Notes: generated by a model from the sequence alone, not told the origin. Positions 7,011-15,975 are shown, counted from the first letter of the stretch. The stretch: 64,000 nucleotides of DNA from an uncultured Lachnospiraceae bacterium (GCA_910587295.1 CAJULP010000022.1:1-64000), one strand, 5' to 3'. A program made the numbers and translations.

Positions 7011-9548
7011 ATGGGACTGTACCAGTATGAAACATCAGACATTAAAAAAACAGCCAGAATTGACAGGCTGATCGCCAATCTCTTTGCCAAAATGCCGGAG
7101 ATTGAGCCGGCAAGGGCCAAATTGATCACGGAGTCCTACAAGGAGACGGAAAACGAGCCTATGATCATAAGAAGGGCGAAGGCTTTTGCCCATATTCTGG
7201 AGAATATCCCGATCATCATCAGGGAGGACGAGCTAGTGGTGGGGAGCACCACGTTAGCGCCCAGGGGCTGCCAGACTTACCCGGAGTTTTCCTATGAATG
7301 GCTGGAAGCGGAATTTGATACGGTGGAGCGTAGGAGCGCAGATCCTTTTTACATATCGGAAGAAACCAAAAGGGAGATCAGGGAAGCGGACCGTTACTGG
7401 AAAGGAAAGACTACCAGCGAGCTTGCCACCGCTTATATGGAGCCGGAAACCTTGTCCGCCATGGCCCACAATATGTTTACGCCGGGAAATTATTTTTACA
7501 ATGGCGTCGGCCACGTGACGGTACAGTATGAAAAGGTTCTTGCCATTGGTTTTGAGGGGATCCGGAAGGAAGCGGAAGATCTGCTTTCTGATTGTGATCT
7601 TGGAGACGGAGATTATGCAAAAAAAGCCCGTTTCCTTCAGGCGGTGATGATAAGCTGCGATGCGGTGATTACATATGCCAGGCGGTATGCGCACCTTGCG
7701 GAACAGATGGCAAAAGAGTGTAAGGATCCGGTAAGGAAGGCGGAATTATTAAAGATCAGTGAAAATTGCGGCAAAGTTCCGGCTAAAGGAGCGGAGAATT
7801 TTTATGAGGCCTGCCAGTCGTTCTGGTTTGTGCAGCAGCTTTTGCAGATCGAGTCCAGCGGACATTCCATATCCCCGGGGCGTTTTGACCAGTATATGTA
7901 CCCTTATTATGAAAAAGACAGGAAAAATGGCGGCTTGAGCCGGGAATTTGCCCAGGAGCTGATCGACTGTCTCTGGGTGAAATTAAATGATCTGAATAAA
8001 TGCAGGGATGCGGCTTCCGCGGAAGGGTTTGCGGGATACAGTCTGTTCCAGAACTTGATCGCAGGGGGGCAGAACGGGGAAGGGATTGACGTGACCAACG
8101 ATCTTTCCTTTATGACCATACAGGCATCTATGCATGTGCAGCTTCCCCAGCCCTCTTTTTCGGTAAGGGTGTGGAACGGTTCCCCTCACGAGTTTTTGGT
8201 AAAGGCGGCGGAACTTACAAGGACAGGGGTAGGACTTCCCGCTTATTATAATGACGAGGTGATCATCCCGGCTCTTATTAACCGGGGGCTTACCTTACAA
8301 GATGCAAGGGAATATAACATCATCGGCTGCGTGGAACCTCAAAAAGCAGGGAAGACGGAAGGCTGGCATGACGCTGCGTTCTTTAATATGTGCCGTCCTT
8401 TGGAACTGGTATTTACCCAGGGCATGGACAAGGGGGAGCAGGTGGGCTTACGGACGAAACCGGTGGAAGAAATGCAGACGTTTGAGGAATTTTATGATGC
8501 CTACAAAGAGCAGATGAATTACATGATCAAGCTCCTGGTAAATGCGGACAATGCCATAGATGTGGCTCATGCCCAAAGATGTCCGCTGCCGTTTTTATCC
8601 TGTATGGTGGATGACTGCATGAAGCGGGGCTTATCGGTACAGGAAGGCGGAGCCGTTTACAATTTCACCGGCCCTCAGGGGTTTGGCGTTGCCAATATGG
8701 CGGATTCGTTATATGCCATCAAGACTCTGGTGTTTGAAGAACATAAGGCCACATTAAAAGAGTTTAAAGAAGCCCTTGCCACCAACTACGGCAAAGGACT
8801 GACCAGAGATATGATAGGAGATATGACAGGCCAGATTGCAAGGGGGTTAAAGGCGGCAGGGCAGGATGTAGGCGAAAAGGAAGTTGCCGCCATCATGAAG
8901 ACCGTGATAGAAACGTCGGAAATGCCTCAGATCAAGGAAAAAGGAGAAAGGCTCTTAAAGCTGATTGAGACGGTTCCCAAATTCGGCAATGACATTCCGG
9001 AAGTGGATGCCTTTGCAAGGGATGTGGCCTATACTTACACCAGACCTTTGCAGGAGTACCAAAACCCCAGGGGAGGGATCTTCCAGGCAGGGCTTTATCC
9101 GGTATCTGCCAACGTGCCCCTTGGCGCACAGACAGGAGCCACGCCGGACGGCCGTCTGGCAGGAACGCCGGTAGCGGACGGGGTATCTCCTTCTGCGGGC
9201 AAAGACGTAAACGGGCCTACGGCTGCGGCAAACTCCGTGGCAAGGCTGGATCACTATATAGCGTCCAACGGAACCTTGTTTAATCAGAAGTTCCATCCTT
9301 CGGCGCTTAGCGGAAGGGAAGGTCTTGAAAAGTTCGTTGCGCTGATAAGGGCTTACTTTGACCAGAAGGGAAGCCATATGCAGTTTAACGTGGTCAGCCG
9401 GGAGACTTTGCTGGATGCCCAGAAAAACCCGGACAAATATAAACACCTTGTGGTAAGGGTAGCGGGATACAGTGCGTTGTTCACCACGCTGTCACGGTCT
9501 TTACAGGACGATATCATCAACAGGACGGAACAGGGTTTTGGTGCGTAA
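7011..9548 (+). CDS. Glycyl-radical 1,2-propanediol dehydratase
   Basis: An 845-aa pyruvate-formate-lyase-like enzyme that removes water from (S)-1,2-propanediol to give propanal without B12. The catalytic cysteine is Cys440 in NIIGCVEP. The glycyl radical residue is Gly819 in RVAGYSALF, about 25 residues from the C-terminus. ATG 7011 is the start because AAAGGAG sits 6 nt ahead. A GTG at 6996 would overlap that site. The GCVEP type (diol dehydratase/lyase subgroup), the adjacent activase and the fuculose aldolase downstream point to propanediol rather than choline or formate metabolism. It lacks an obvious N-terminal encapsulation helix of its own, unlike the other cargo enzymes. Glycerol as a side substrate is possible. 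Confidence 0.92.
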   Translation: MGLYQYETSDIKKTARIDRLIANLFAKMPEIEPARAKLITESYKETENEPMIIRRAKAFAHILENIPIIIREDELVVGSTTLAPRGCQTYPEFSYEWLEAEFDTVERRSADPFYISEETKREIREADRYWKGKTTSELATAYMEPETLSAMAHNMFTPGNYFYNGVGHVTVQYEKVLAIGFEGIRKEAEDLLSDCDLGDGDYAKKARFLQAVMISCDAVITYARRYAHLAEQMAKECKDPVRKAELLKISENCGKVPAKGAENFYEACQSFWFVQQLLQIESSGHSISPGRFDQYMYPYYEKDRKNGGLSREFAQELIDCLWVKLNDLNKCRDAASAEGFAGYSLFQNLIAGGQNGEGIDVTNDLSFMTIQASMHVQLPQPSFSVRVWNGSPHEFLVKAAELTRTGVGLPAYYNDEVIIPALINRGLTLQDAREYNIIGCVEPQKAGKTEGWHDAAFFNMCRPLELVFTQGMDKGEQVGLRTKPVEEMQTFEEFYDAYKEQMNYMIKLLVNADNAIDVAHAQRCPLPFLSCMVDDCMKRGLSVQEGGAVYNFTGPQGFGVANMADSLYAIKTLVFEEHKATLKEFKEALATNYGKGLTRDMIGDMTGQIARGLKAAGQDVGEKEVAAIMKTVIETSEMPQIKEKGERLLKLIETVPKFGNDIPEVDAFARDVAYTYTRPLQEYQNPRGGIFQAGLYPVSANVPLGAQTGATPDGRLAGTPVADGVSPSAGKDVNGPTAAANSVARLDHYIASNGTLFNQKFHPSALSGREGLEKFVALIRAYFDQKGSHMQFNVVSRETLLDAQKNPDKYKHLVVRVAGYSALFTTLSRSLQDDIINRTEQGFGA

Positions 9549-9577
9549 AGGTGCGCGGATGTGGAAATGAGGAAAAG

Positions 9578-10372
9578 ATGGAAGACTACAGACAGACGAA
9601 AGGGCGGATTTTTGATATCCAGAAATTTTCCATCCATGATGGGGATGGTATCCGCACCATTGTGTTTTTAAAAGGCTGTGTGCTCAGGTGCAGGTGGTGC
9701 TGCAACCCGGAATCTCAGGAATACGGGATCCAGACTATGACGGCTGCCGGTGAAAAAAAGGTGGTCGGACGGGATGTGACGGTGGAAGAGGTCATGAAGA
9801 CGGTGGGGCAGGACCGGCCTTACTATTACCGTTCCGGCGGGGGCCTTACCTTATCCGGCGGAGAAAGTCTCTGCCAGCCTGAGTTTGCAAGGGATCTGCT
9901 CCGGGCGGCCAAGGAAAACGGCATCAATACCGCAATGGAAAGCATGGCCTGTGCAGAATTTAAAGTGATAGATAAGATTCTGCCATATCTGGATCATTAT
10001 TTGTTGGATATCAAACATATGGATCCGGCCAAGCATAAGGAATTTACCGGAAGGTCCAATGAACTGATGTTGGAAAACGCAAAGAAGATCGCGGAGTCAG
10101 GAAAATGCCGCTTAAGCATACGGATCCCGGTGATCCCCACGTTTAATGATACGGAGGAAGAGATTAGGGCTATTGCGGAATATGCAAAGGAACTGACCGG
10201 AACGGAAAAAATCCATCTGCTGCCGTATCACAGGCTGGGGCAGGATAAGTATGAAGGGCTTGGCAGGGAGTATATGATGAAAGAAATTTTGCCGCCGCCG
10301 GCGGAGCGGATGGAAAGGCTTTTGAAGACGGCCCGATCCGCTTCCGGGCTTAGCTGCCAGATCGGCGGTTAA
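9578..10372 (+). CDS. Glycyl-radical enzyme activase (radical SAM)
   Basis: A 264-aa radical-SAM activating enzyme that installs the glycyl radical on the dehydratase just upstream. The [4Fe-4S] motif is Cys34, Cys38 and Cys41 in KGCVLRCRWCC (CX3CX2C), with the SAM-binding glycine motif GGGLTLSGGES. ATG 9578 follows GAGGAAAAG. An in-frame GTG at 9551 is less likely. The protein is short and lacks the two-cluster ferredoxin insertion found in many other glycyl-radical activases. The usual GGEP is replaced by GGES. It is 29 nt downstream of its substrate gene. Confidence 0.92.
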   Translation: MEDYRQTKGRIFDIQKFSIHDGDGIRTIVFLKGCVLRCRWCCNPESQEYGIQTMTAAGEKKVVGRDVTVEEVMKTVGQDRPYYYRSGGGLTLSGGESLCQPEFARDLLRAAKENGINTAMESMACAEFKVIDKILPYLDHYLLDIKHMDPAKHKEFTGRSNELMLENAKKIAESGKCRLSIRIPVIPTFNDTEEEIRAIAEYAKELTGTEKIHLLPYHRLGQDKYEGLGREYMMKEILPPPAERMERLLKTARSASGLSCQIGG

Positions 10373-10388
10373 AGAAAGGGAAGGAAAG

Positions 10389-10760
10389 ATGCAGGATCAT
10401 TTATCGACAGAAGGAAAGACCAGGATCGTCCAGGAACTGGTACCGGGAAAACAGATCACCATTGCCCACCTGATCGCCAACCCGGATCAGATATTATATG
10501 AAAAGCTGGGGCTTGACCCAAGGGTGGATTACTCCAGATCCGCAATCGGCGTTCTCACCATAAGCCCTGCCGAGACAGCGGTGATCGCGGCGGATATCGC
10601 GGTAAAGGCGGCGGGGATCGAGCTGGGGTTTGTGGATCGGTTCAGCGGTACGCTGATCATTACGGGAACGGTGTCGGAGACGGAAGCTTCCTTAAAAGCA
10701 GTACTGGATTATACAAAAGAAAAAATGGGATTTGCGGTCTGCCCCATGACAAGGACATGA
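10389..10760 (+). CDS. BMC shell protein, EutS/PduU type
   Basis: A 123-aa circularly permuted BMC-domain protein. The motifs RIVQELVPGKQITIAHLIANP, IGVLTISPAETAVIAADIA and GFVDRFSGTLIITG are characteristic of EutS/PduU, whose N-terminal strands form a small beta-barrel plugging the hexamer pore. It would be a minor facet protein. AGGAAAG lies 5 nt before ATG 10389. The stop overlaps the next start by 4 nt (ATGA), which couples it to the EutP-like GTPase, as in eut and pdu operons. Confidence 0.92.
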   Translation: MQDHLSTEGKTRIVQELVPGKQITIAHLIANPDQILYEKLGLDPRVDYSRSAIGVLTISPAETAVIAADIAVKAAGIELGFVDRFSGTLIITGTVSETEASLKAVLDYTKEKMGFAVCPMTRT

Positions 10761-11212
10761 AGAAGATCATATTGATGGGGCGCAGTGAATGCGGAAAGAC
10801 TACCCTGACCCAGGCCCTTAAGGGGGAGCATATTACCTATCGCAAAACCCAGTATGTGAATTATTTTGATGTGATCATTGATACGCCGGGGGAATATATC
10901 CAGACCAAGCAGCTTGGCTGTGCGCTGGCTCTGTATGCCTACGAAGCGGATGTGGCAGGGCTTTTATTATCGGCTACGGAACCTTACTCCCTGTATCCGC
11001 CCAACATCACCTGCATGGTAAATCGGGAAGTGGTGGGGATCGTGACCAAGATCAACGATGAAAAGGCAGATGTGGAGAGGGCAAAGCGGTGGCTTCGGCT
11101 TTCCGGGTGTAAAAAAATCTTTTGTGTGGACTCCAAAAAGCAGGAAGGTATCGGGGAACTTTTGGAATATTTAAAAGAAGAAGGAGACGTGATGCCCTGG
11201 GATGAGGCCTGA
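10757..11212 (+). CDS. EutP/PduV-like P-loop GTPase
   Basis: A 151-aa small GTPase-fold protein. Walker A is GRSECGKT (residues 8-15), DTPGEY is the G3 motif, and TKIN stands for the G4 motif. EutP/PduV family members associate with the shell. Their role is poorly defined, with acetate kinase activity or microcompartment positioning having been proposed. No other kinase for propionyl-phosphate is seen in the operon, so a EutP-like acyl-kinase role is worth considering. That is inference. Confidence 0.85.
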   Translation: MKKIILMGRSECGKTTLTQALKGEHITYRKTQYVNYFDVIIDTPGEYIQTKQLGCALALYAYEADVAGLLLSATEPYSLYPPNITCMVNREVVGIVTKINDEKADVERAKRWLRLSGCKKIFCVDSKKQEGIGELLEYLKEEGDVMPWDEA

Positions 11213-11278
11213 ACCACGTCATTTCACATAAAATGGGCGAATTATCACCAAAATACAATAAAAACAACATGATATGCG

Positions 11279-11307
11279 TTGACATATGTTGGATTCAGTG
11301 GTAATGT
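11279..11307 (+). promoter_or_regulatory. Second BMC operon promoter
   Basis: TTGACA (11279-11284), a 17-bp spacer, then TAATGT (11302-11307), upstream of the aldolase gene. The 155-nt gap after the GTPase gene and the shared operator make an independent start here likely. The -10 is less perfect than at the first promoter. Confidence 0.6.
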
Positions 11308-11333
11308 AACATTATAACCAACAAAAACAAACA
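11287..11333 (+). promoter_or_regulatory. Candidate operator, TGTTGG-N25-CCAACA
   Basis: TGTTGG (11287-11292) and CCAACA (11318-11323) are 31 bp apart, one helical turn more than the 21-bp spacing at the first promoter. The half-sites overlap and flank the spacer and -10 region, a position suited to repression. CAACAAAAACAAACA (11319-11333) matches the element at 6860 with one difference. Confidence 0.5.
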
Positions 11334-11367
11334 TAATGCATATAAATCATAAGGAGGAAAAGGAAAT

Positions 11368-12171
11368 ATGCCAAACGAGTATGAAATCAAAAAAGAAATG
11401 TGCGAGATTGGAAAGAGGGTTTACAACCGCGGGATGGTGGCTGCCAACGACGGCAACTTTTCGGTGAAGCTGAACGACAATGAATTTTTGTGCACGCCTA
11501 CCGGGGTGAGCAAAGGTTTTATGACACCTGAATATATCTGTAAGGTAGACGCGGAAGGAAAGGTGATCCAGGCGAACAAAGGGTTTAAGCCGTCTTCCGA
11601 AATTAAAATGCATATGAGGGTTTATAAGGAAAGACCGGACGTTCAGGCAGTGGTACATGCCCATCCTTTGTATGCCACCAGCTTTGCTATTGCAGGGATT
11701 CCGCTGACACAGCCTATCATGCCGGAAGCGGTTATTTCTTTGGGATGCGTGCCGATCGCGGAGTACGGCACACCGTCCACCAATGAGATTCCTGACGCGG
11801 TTTCCAAGTATCTGCAGTACTATGATGCAGTCCTTCTTGAAAATCACGGTGCGCTGGCATATTCCGATTCCTTATTAAACGCATATCACAAGATGGAATC
11901 CGTAGAGTTTTACGCACGTTTATTATATCAGTCAAAGGCGCTTGGCGGTCCGAAAGAGCTGTCACAGGCACAGGTTGAGAGGTTATATGAGATCAGGAGA
12001 CAGTTCGGCATGACCGGTAAGCATCCTGCGGATCTTTGCCCCAATAAGAAAGCAGGCAAGCCGAGCTGCCATAGCTGTTCTTCCTGCGGCGGAGCCAATG
12101 CGCAGGCCGGTGCCGACGCTGACCTGGTAGCTTCCATCACGAAGAAGGTAATGGAGCAGTTGGGATTATAA
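11368..12171 (+). CDS. L-fuculose-phosphate aldolase (class II, BMC-targeted)
   Basis: A 267-aa class II aldolase/adducin-family enzyme that splits L-fuculose-1-phosphate (or rhamnulose-1-phosphate) into DHAP and lactaldehyde. Zinc ligands are in VVHAHP (His97, His99) and ENHGA (His160). SSE at 76-78 carries the usual catalytic glutamate. The fold ends near residue 215. A linker with Cys224, Cys234, Cys237 and Cys240 follows, then an amphipathic helix (ADLVASITKKVMEQLGL) that looks like a C-terminal encapsulation peptide. This places lactaldehyde production inside the shell, as in GRM5 loci of Clostridium phytofermentans. AAGGAGG lies 8 nt ahead of ATG 11368. Confidence 0.9.
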   Translation: MPNEYEIKKEMCEIGKRVYNRGMVAANDGNFSVKLNDNEFLCTPTGVSKGFMTPEYICKVDAEGKVIQANKGFKPSSEIKMHMRVYKERPDVQAVVHAHPLYATSFAIAGIPLTQPIMPEAVISLGCVPIAEYGTPSTNEIPDAVSKYLQYYDAVLLENHGALAYSDSLLNAYHKMESVEFYARLLYQSKALGGPKELSQAQVERLYEIRRQFGMTGKHPADLCPNKKAGKPSCHSCSSCGGANAQAGADADLVASITKKVMEQLGL

Positions 12172-12197
12172 TCTGAAAATATAAAGCGGGGTGCGGC

Positions 12198-12686
12198 ATG
12201 GACAGGCAGGAAATCTCCAAAGTTGTGGAGCAGGTAGTTAAAGAAGTAAAAAGTTCTTCCATGACCCTTTCCATGGCGAAAGAGCTGATAAGCGGGATTG
12301 AAGAAAAGGCAGGACAGATGGGGATGTCCGTGGTGATCGCCGTCGTGGATAAGGGGGCAAGGCCCGTTGCCGTCCACTGTATGGACGGGGCCTATATCGC
12401 CAGCTATGACATTGCTCTTAACAAGGCTTTCACTTCGGCAGGTCTTAAAATGTCCACGGCGGAACTTTCCGGGTTAAGCGGACCGGGCGGACCGCTTTAT
12501 GGCATCCAGCATACCAATGGCGGAAAGATCGTGATCTTTGGCGGCGGTGAGCCCCTTTTGATAAATGGCAGCGTGGCAGGTGCCTTAGGCGTAAGCGGCG
12601 GAACGCTGGAGGAAGATACATACCTTGCCGCTTATGGGAAGGAACTGTGGAACGCTGCAAGACACAACGCTGATGAACAGCGGTAA
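12198..12686 (+). CDS. GlcG/HbpS/PduO-C-like protein
   Basis: A 162-aa protein. Residues 1-20 (MDRQEISKVVEQVVKEVKSS) form a probable encapsulation helix, followed by a GlcG/HbpS (DUF336, PduO C-terminal) domain with VVIAVVDKGARPVAVHCMDGA and GGKIVIFGGGEPL, then VAGALGVSGG. Relatives bind heme or corrinoid-like ligands. Many glycyl-radical microcompartments encode one without the cobalamin adenosyltransferase half, as here. Its role is unknown, with radical protection or redox cofactor handling suggested. It sits between the aldolase and the aldehyde dehydrogenase. Confidence 0.8.
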   Translation: MDRQEISKVVEQVVKEVKSSSMTLSMAKELISGIEEKAGQMGMSVVIAVVDKGARPVAVHCMDGAYIASYDIALNKAFTSAGLKMSTAELSGLSGPGGPLYGIQHTNGGKIVIFGGGEPLLINGSVAGALGVSGGTLEEDTYLAAYGKELWNAARHNADEQR

Positions 12687-12714
12687 TGATTCGTATAGAA
12701 AGGGATGAGAACAG

Positions 12715-14103
12715 GTGGCAGTAAGCGAACAACTGGTACAGGATGTGGTAAAGGAAGTTGTTGCCAAGCTTCAGATCAAGGCGGACGTTGGCAATAACCT
12801 TGGTGTCTATGGCACCATGGAAGAAGCGATCGAAGCGGCAAAGCAGGCGCAGAAAAAAGTACGGACCATGTCTATGGATCAAAGAGAAAAGATCATATCG
12901 ATCATTAGAAGAAAGACCAAAGAAAATGCCGAGATCATTGCCCGTATGGGCGTTGAGGAAACCGGCATGGGAAATGTGGGACATAAGATATTAAAGCACC
13001 ACCTTGTGGCGGAGCGGACGCCGGGAACGGAAGATATCACCACCACCGCATGGTCGGGTGACAGGGGGCTTACCCTGGTGGAAATGGGGCCCTTTGGGGT
13101 GATTGGGGCGATCACGCCCTGCACCAACCCTTCGGAAACCGTGATATGTAACACCATCGGTATGCTGGCAGGGGGCAATACGGTAGTGTTTAACCCTCAT
13201 CCGGCAGCGATCAAGACATCCATATTTGCCATCAACATGTTAAACCAGGCTTCCGTGGAAGCAGGCGGTCCGGATGCGATCGCATGCACGGTAGAAAAAC
13301 CTACACTGGAATCCAGCAATATCATGATGAAGCATAAAGATATCTCCCTTCTGGTAGCCACCGGAGGGCCGGGCGTGGTGACCGCGGTCTTATCTTCCGG
13401 TAAGCGGGGGATCGGCGCAGGCGCAGGGAACCCGCCGGCGTTGGTGGACGCGACCGCGGACGTAAGGAAAGCGGCGGAAGATATCGTAAACGGATGTACG
13501 TTTGATAATAACCTTCCCTGTATCGCCGAAAAGGAGATCGTGGCGGTAGATAGCGTGGCGGATGAACTGATGCATTATATGATAAGCGAACAGGGGTGCT
13601 ATCAGATCAGTAAAGAAGAGCAGGATAAGCTGACCAAAGTAGTGCTTACGCCTAAGGGATTAAACAGGAAATGCGTAGGGAAAAGCGCAAAGGTGCTTCT
13701 TTCCATGATCGGCATAGTGGTTCCGGATAATATCCGTTGCATTGTATTTGAGGGAGAAAAAGAGCATCCGCTTATTTCGGAAGAGCTGATGATGCCCATC
13801 CTCGGTGTGGTAAGGGCGAAGGATTTTGACGACGCCGTTCAAAAGGCGGTCTGGTTAGAACACGGCAACCGGCATTCGGCCCATATCCATTCTAAGAATG
13901 TGGACAATATCACAAAATATGCCAAAGAAATCGATACGGCAATTCTTGTGAAAAATGCGCCTTCCTATGCGGCTTTGGGATTTGGCGGCGAAGGGTACTG
14001 TACCTTCACCATCGCAAGCAGGACAGGCGAAGGCCTGACAAGCGCAAGTGCGTTTACCAAAAGAAGGCGCTGCGTGATGTCAGACAGCCTTTGTATCAGA
14101 TAA
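12715..14103 (+). CDS. CoA-acylating propionaldehyde dehydrogenase, PduP type
   Basis: A 462-aa aldehyde dehydrogenase that converts propanal, CoA and NAD+ to propionyl-CoA. It starts at GTG 12715 with GGGATGAG upstream. Residues 2-18 (VSEQLVQDVVKEVVAKL) are a classic N-terminal encapsulation helix. The NAD-binding motif ITPCTNPSETV and the active-site segment FDNNLPCIAEKE, with Cys269, identify the PduP/EutE group. The protein ends normally (GLTSASAFTKRRRCV). It would recycle NAD+ with the alcohol dehydrogenase encoded next. Confidence 0.93.
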   Translation: MAVSEQLVQDVVKEVVAKLQIKADVGNNLGVYGTMEEAIEAAKQAQKKVRTMSMDQREKIISIIRRKTKENAEIIARMGVEETGMGNVGHKILKHHLVAERTPGTEDITTTAWSGDRGLTLVEMGPFGVIGAITPCTNPSETVICNTIGMLAGGNTVVFNPHPAAIKTSIFAINMLNQASVEAGGPDAIACTVEKPTLESSNIMMKHKDISLLVATGGPGVVTAVLSSGKRGIGAGAGNPPALVDATADVRKAAEDIVNGCTFDNNLPCIAEKEIVAVDSVADELMHYMISEQGCYQISKEEQDKLTKVVLTPKGLNRKCVGKSAKVLLSMIGIVVPDNIRCIVFEGEKEHPLISEELMMPILGVVRAKDFDDAVQKAVWLEHGNRHSAHIHSKNVDNITKYAKEIDTAILVKNAPSYAALGFGGEGYCTFTIASRTGEGLTSASAFTKRRRCVMSDSLCIR

Positions 14104-14116
14104 GAAGGAGGCAGGT

Positions 14117-15328
14117 ATGAGCAACATAAACACAATTGATGTGGAAGCGGTAGTAAAACAGGTCCTTGAAAGCATGATGGACCGGAATATTACGGCAGGA
14201 AACAGTGCACCGGCCGGTGGGAAGACGCCTGCGACGGCGCGGGTAGCCATGCTTACCGCATTGGAACAATATGAAGTAAAGGAATTTCCAATCCCGGAAG
14301 TAGGGGATGGGGATATTCTCGTAAAAGTAGAAGGGTGCGGTATCTGCGGAACCGATGCCCACGAATTTAAAAAAGACCCCTTTGGCCTGATCCCGGTAGC
14401 CCTTGGACATGAGGGAACCGGCGAGATTGTAAAGATGGGCAAAAACGTGAAAAAAGACAGCGCAGGGAAACCCTTAAAGGTTGGGGATAAAGTGGTCACC
14501 TGTATGATCTTTAAGGACAACCCGGATATTACCATGTTTGACTTGAACAAGCAAAACGTTGGCGGCGCGGATGTGTATGGACTGCTGCCTGATGACGAGA
14601 TTCATTTAAACGGCTGGTTTTCCGATTACATATTGATAAGAGAAGGTTCCACCGTTTTTAACGTCAGCGACCTGGACCTGAAATCAAGGATCCTGATCGA
14701 GCCCTGTGCGGTTTTGATCCATGCTGTGGAACGGGCAAAGACCACAGGGATCTTACGGTTTAACAGCAGGGTAGTGGTACAGGGCTGCGGGCCGATCGGG
14801 CTTATCTGTATCGCAGTGCTCCGCACCATGGGGATTGAAAATATCGTAGCCGTGGACGGAGAACAAAAACGCCTGGATTTTGCGAAGGAAATGGGTGCGG
14901 AACATTCCGTCAGCTTTAAGGAGCATAAGGGGATCGAAGCCTTGGCAAAAGCAGTGGAAGATGCCTTTGGCGGATATCCGGCGGACTTTGCGTTCCAGTG
15001 TACCGGATCGCCTGTGGCACATTCTAATATTTATAAGTTCATCCGTAACGGCGGCGGACTTTGCGAACTGGGCTTTTTCATCAATGGCGGGGATGCTGCC
15101 ATCAATCCCCACTTTGATATCTGCTCTAAGGAGATCACCACGGTCGGTTCCTGGGTATACACGTTGCGGGATTATGCAACTACCTTTGATTTCTTAAAGA
15201 GGGCAAAGGGAATCGGGCTTCCCATTGACAAGCTGATTACCCACGAGTATCCGCTGGATCAGATCAATGAGGCCCACAGGACGAACCTGGCAATGGAAGG
15301 GCTTAAGATAGCGATCATAAACAAGTAA
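14117..15328 (+). CDS. Zinc alcohol dehydrogenase, BMC-associated
   Basis: A 403-aa medium-chain dehydrogenase. Residues 1-20 (IDVEAVVKQVLESMM) form a likely encapsulation helix, then a flexible Ala/Gly/Pro linker, then the GroES-like domain (KVEGCGICGTDAHEF, ALGHEGTGEIVKMG) with the catalytic-zinc Cys and His. The four-cysteine structural-zinc lobe is absent. A Rossmann motif (VVQGCGPIGLICI) follows. In this setting it would reduce lactaldehyde to 1,2-propanediol and/or propanal to 1-propanol, regenerating NAD+ inside the compartment. GAAGGAGG precedes ATG 14117. Confidence 0.87.
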   Translation: MSNINTIDVEAVVKQVLESMMDRNITAGNSAPAGGKTPATARVAMLTALEQYEVKEFPIPEVGDGDILVKVEGCGICGTDAHEFKKDPFGLIPVALGHEGTGEIVKMGKNVKKDSAGKPLKVGDKVVTCMIFKDNPDITMFDLNKQNVGGADVYGLLPDDEIHLNGWFSDYILIREGSTVFNVSDLDLKSRILIEPCAVLIHAVERAKTTGILRFNSRVVVQGCGPIGLICIAVLRTMGIENIVAVDGEQKRLDFAKEMGAEHSVSFKEHKGIEALAKAVEDAFGGYPADFAFQCTGSPVAHSNIYKFIRNGGGLCELGFFINGGDAAINPHFDICSKEITTVGSWVYTLRDYATTFDFLKRAKGIGLPIDKLITHEYPLDQINEAHRTNLAMEGLKIAIINK

Positions 15329-15359
15329 TCTGTTGGCAGATAGAAACGGGGTTTAACGT

Positions 15360-15674
15360 ATGGGCGATGCAGTAGGAATCATAGAAGTGTTTGGGCTGGC
15401 AACGGCATTTGCGGCGGCGGATGCTGGATGCAAAGCGGCCAATGTCACGATTGAAAATTTTGATAAGAACAAGCCGGCCAATGCGGACGCACTTTCTGTA
15501 CCGCTTATCGTGATGATAAAATTCCGGGGGAGTATATCGGACGTGAGGGCGGCCGTGGAAGCGGCAAAGCAAAGGGCCTTAGAGCTTGCAGGCGTGGTTG
15601 CGACTCATGAGATTGCAAGCCCGGAGGAAGATACGGAAAAGATGTTAAAGTTAAGTGGTATGGATAAAGTGTGA
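15360..15674 (+). CDS. BMC-H shell protein (divergent)
   Basis: A 104-aa single BMC domain (GDAVGIIEVFGLATAFAAADAGCKAANVTI) with RAAVEAAKQRA and VVATHEIASP near the end. The pore-loop region is altered and lengthened (NFDKNKPANADAL) compared with the canonical KIGSG, so the pore chemistry probably differs from the two PduA-like paralogs downstream. It likely forms hexameric tiles. A neighbouring BMC-H at 16031 is similarly divergent. Confidence 0.9.
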   Translation: MGDAVGIIEVFGLATAFAAADAGCKAANVTIENFDKNKPANADALSVPLIVMIKFRGSISDVRAAVEAAKQRALELAGVVATHEIASPEEDTEKMLKLSGMDKV

Positions 15675-15699
15675 TATTAATAAAATGGAGGAAACAGTA

Positions 15700-15975
15700 A
15701 TGGCACAATTAGCATTAGGCATGATCGAAACAAGAGGACTTACGGCAGCGATCGAGGCGGCAGACGCCATGATCAAGTCAGCGGAGGTTACTTTAGTAGG
15801 AACGGAAAAGATAGGTTCCGGTCTGGTAACGGTTATGGTACGCGGTGATGTAGGAGCGGTAAAGGCAGCGGTTGAGGCAGGAAGTGTCCGTGCGGCAAGC
15901 CTTGGGGAACTGGTAGCTACCCATGTGATCCCCAGGCCTCACAATGATGTAGAGAAGATTTTACCCACCGTATAA
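15700..15975 (+). CDS. BMC-H shell protein, PduA/PduJ type
   Basis: A 91-aa canonical BMC-H protein starting at ATG 15700 behind ATGGAGG. The frame extends upstream but without a better site. Key features are LGMIETRG, EAADAMIKSAEVTLV, the pore motif KIGSG and GELVATHVIPRPH. It forms the bulk hexamers that admit propanediol. It is about 80% identical by eye to the core of the BMC-H at 16472, indicating recent duplication. Confidence 0.93.
   Translation: MAQLALGMIETRGLTAAIEAADAMIKSAEVTLVGTEKIGSGLVTVMVRGDVGAVKAAVEAGSVRAASLGELVATHVIPRPHNDVEKILPTV

Noticed and set aside
8955..9446. 163-codon minus-strand frame inside the propanediol dehydratase
   Set aside because: Fully inside a gene with intact active-site motifs. 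Low-complexity, Arg/Cys-rich shadow translation.
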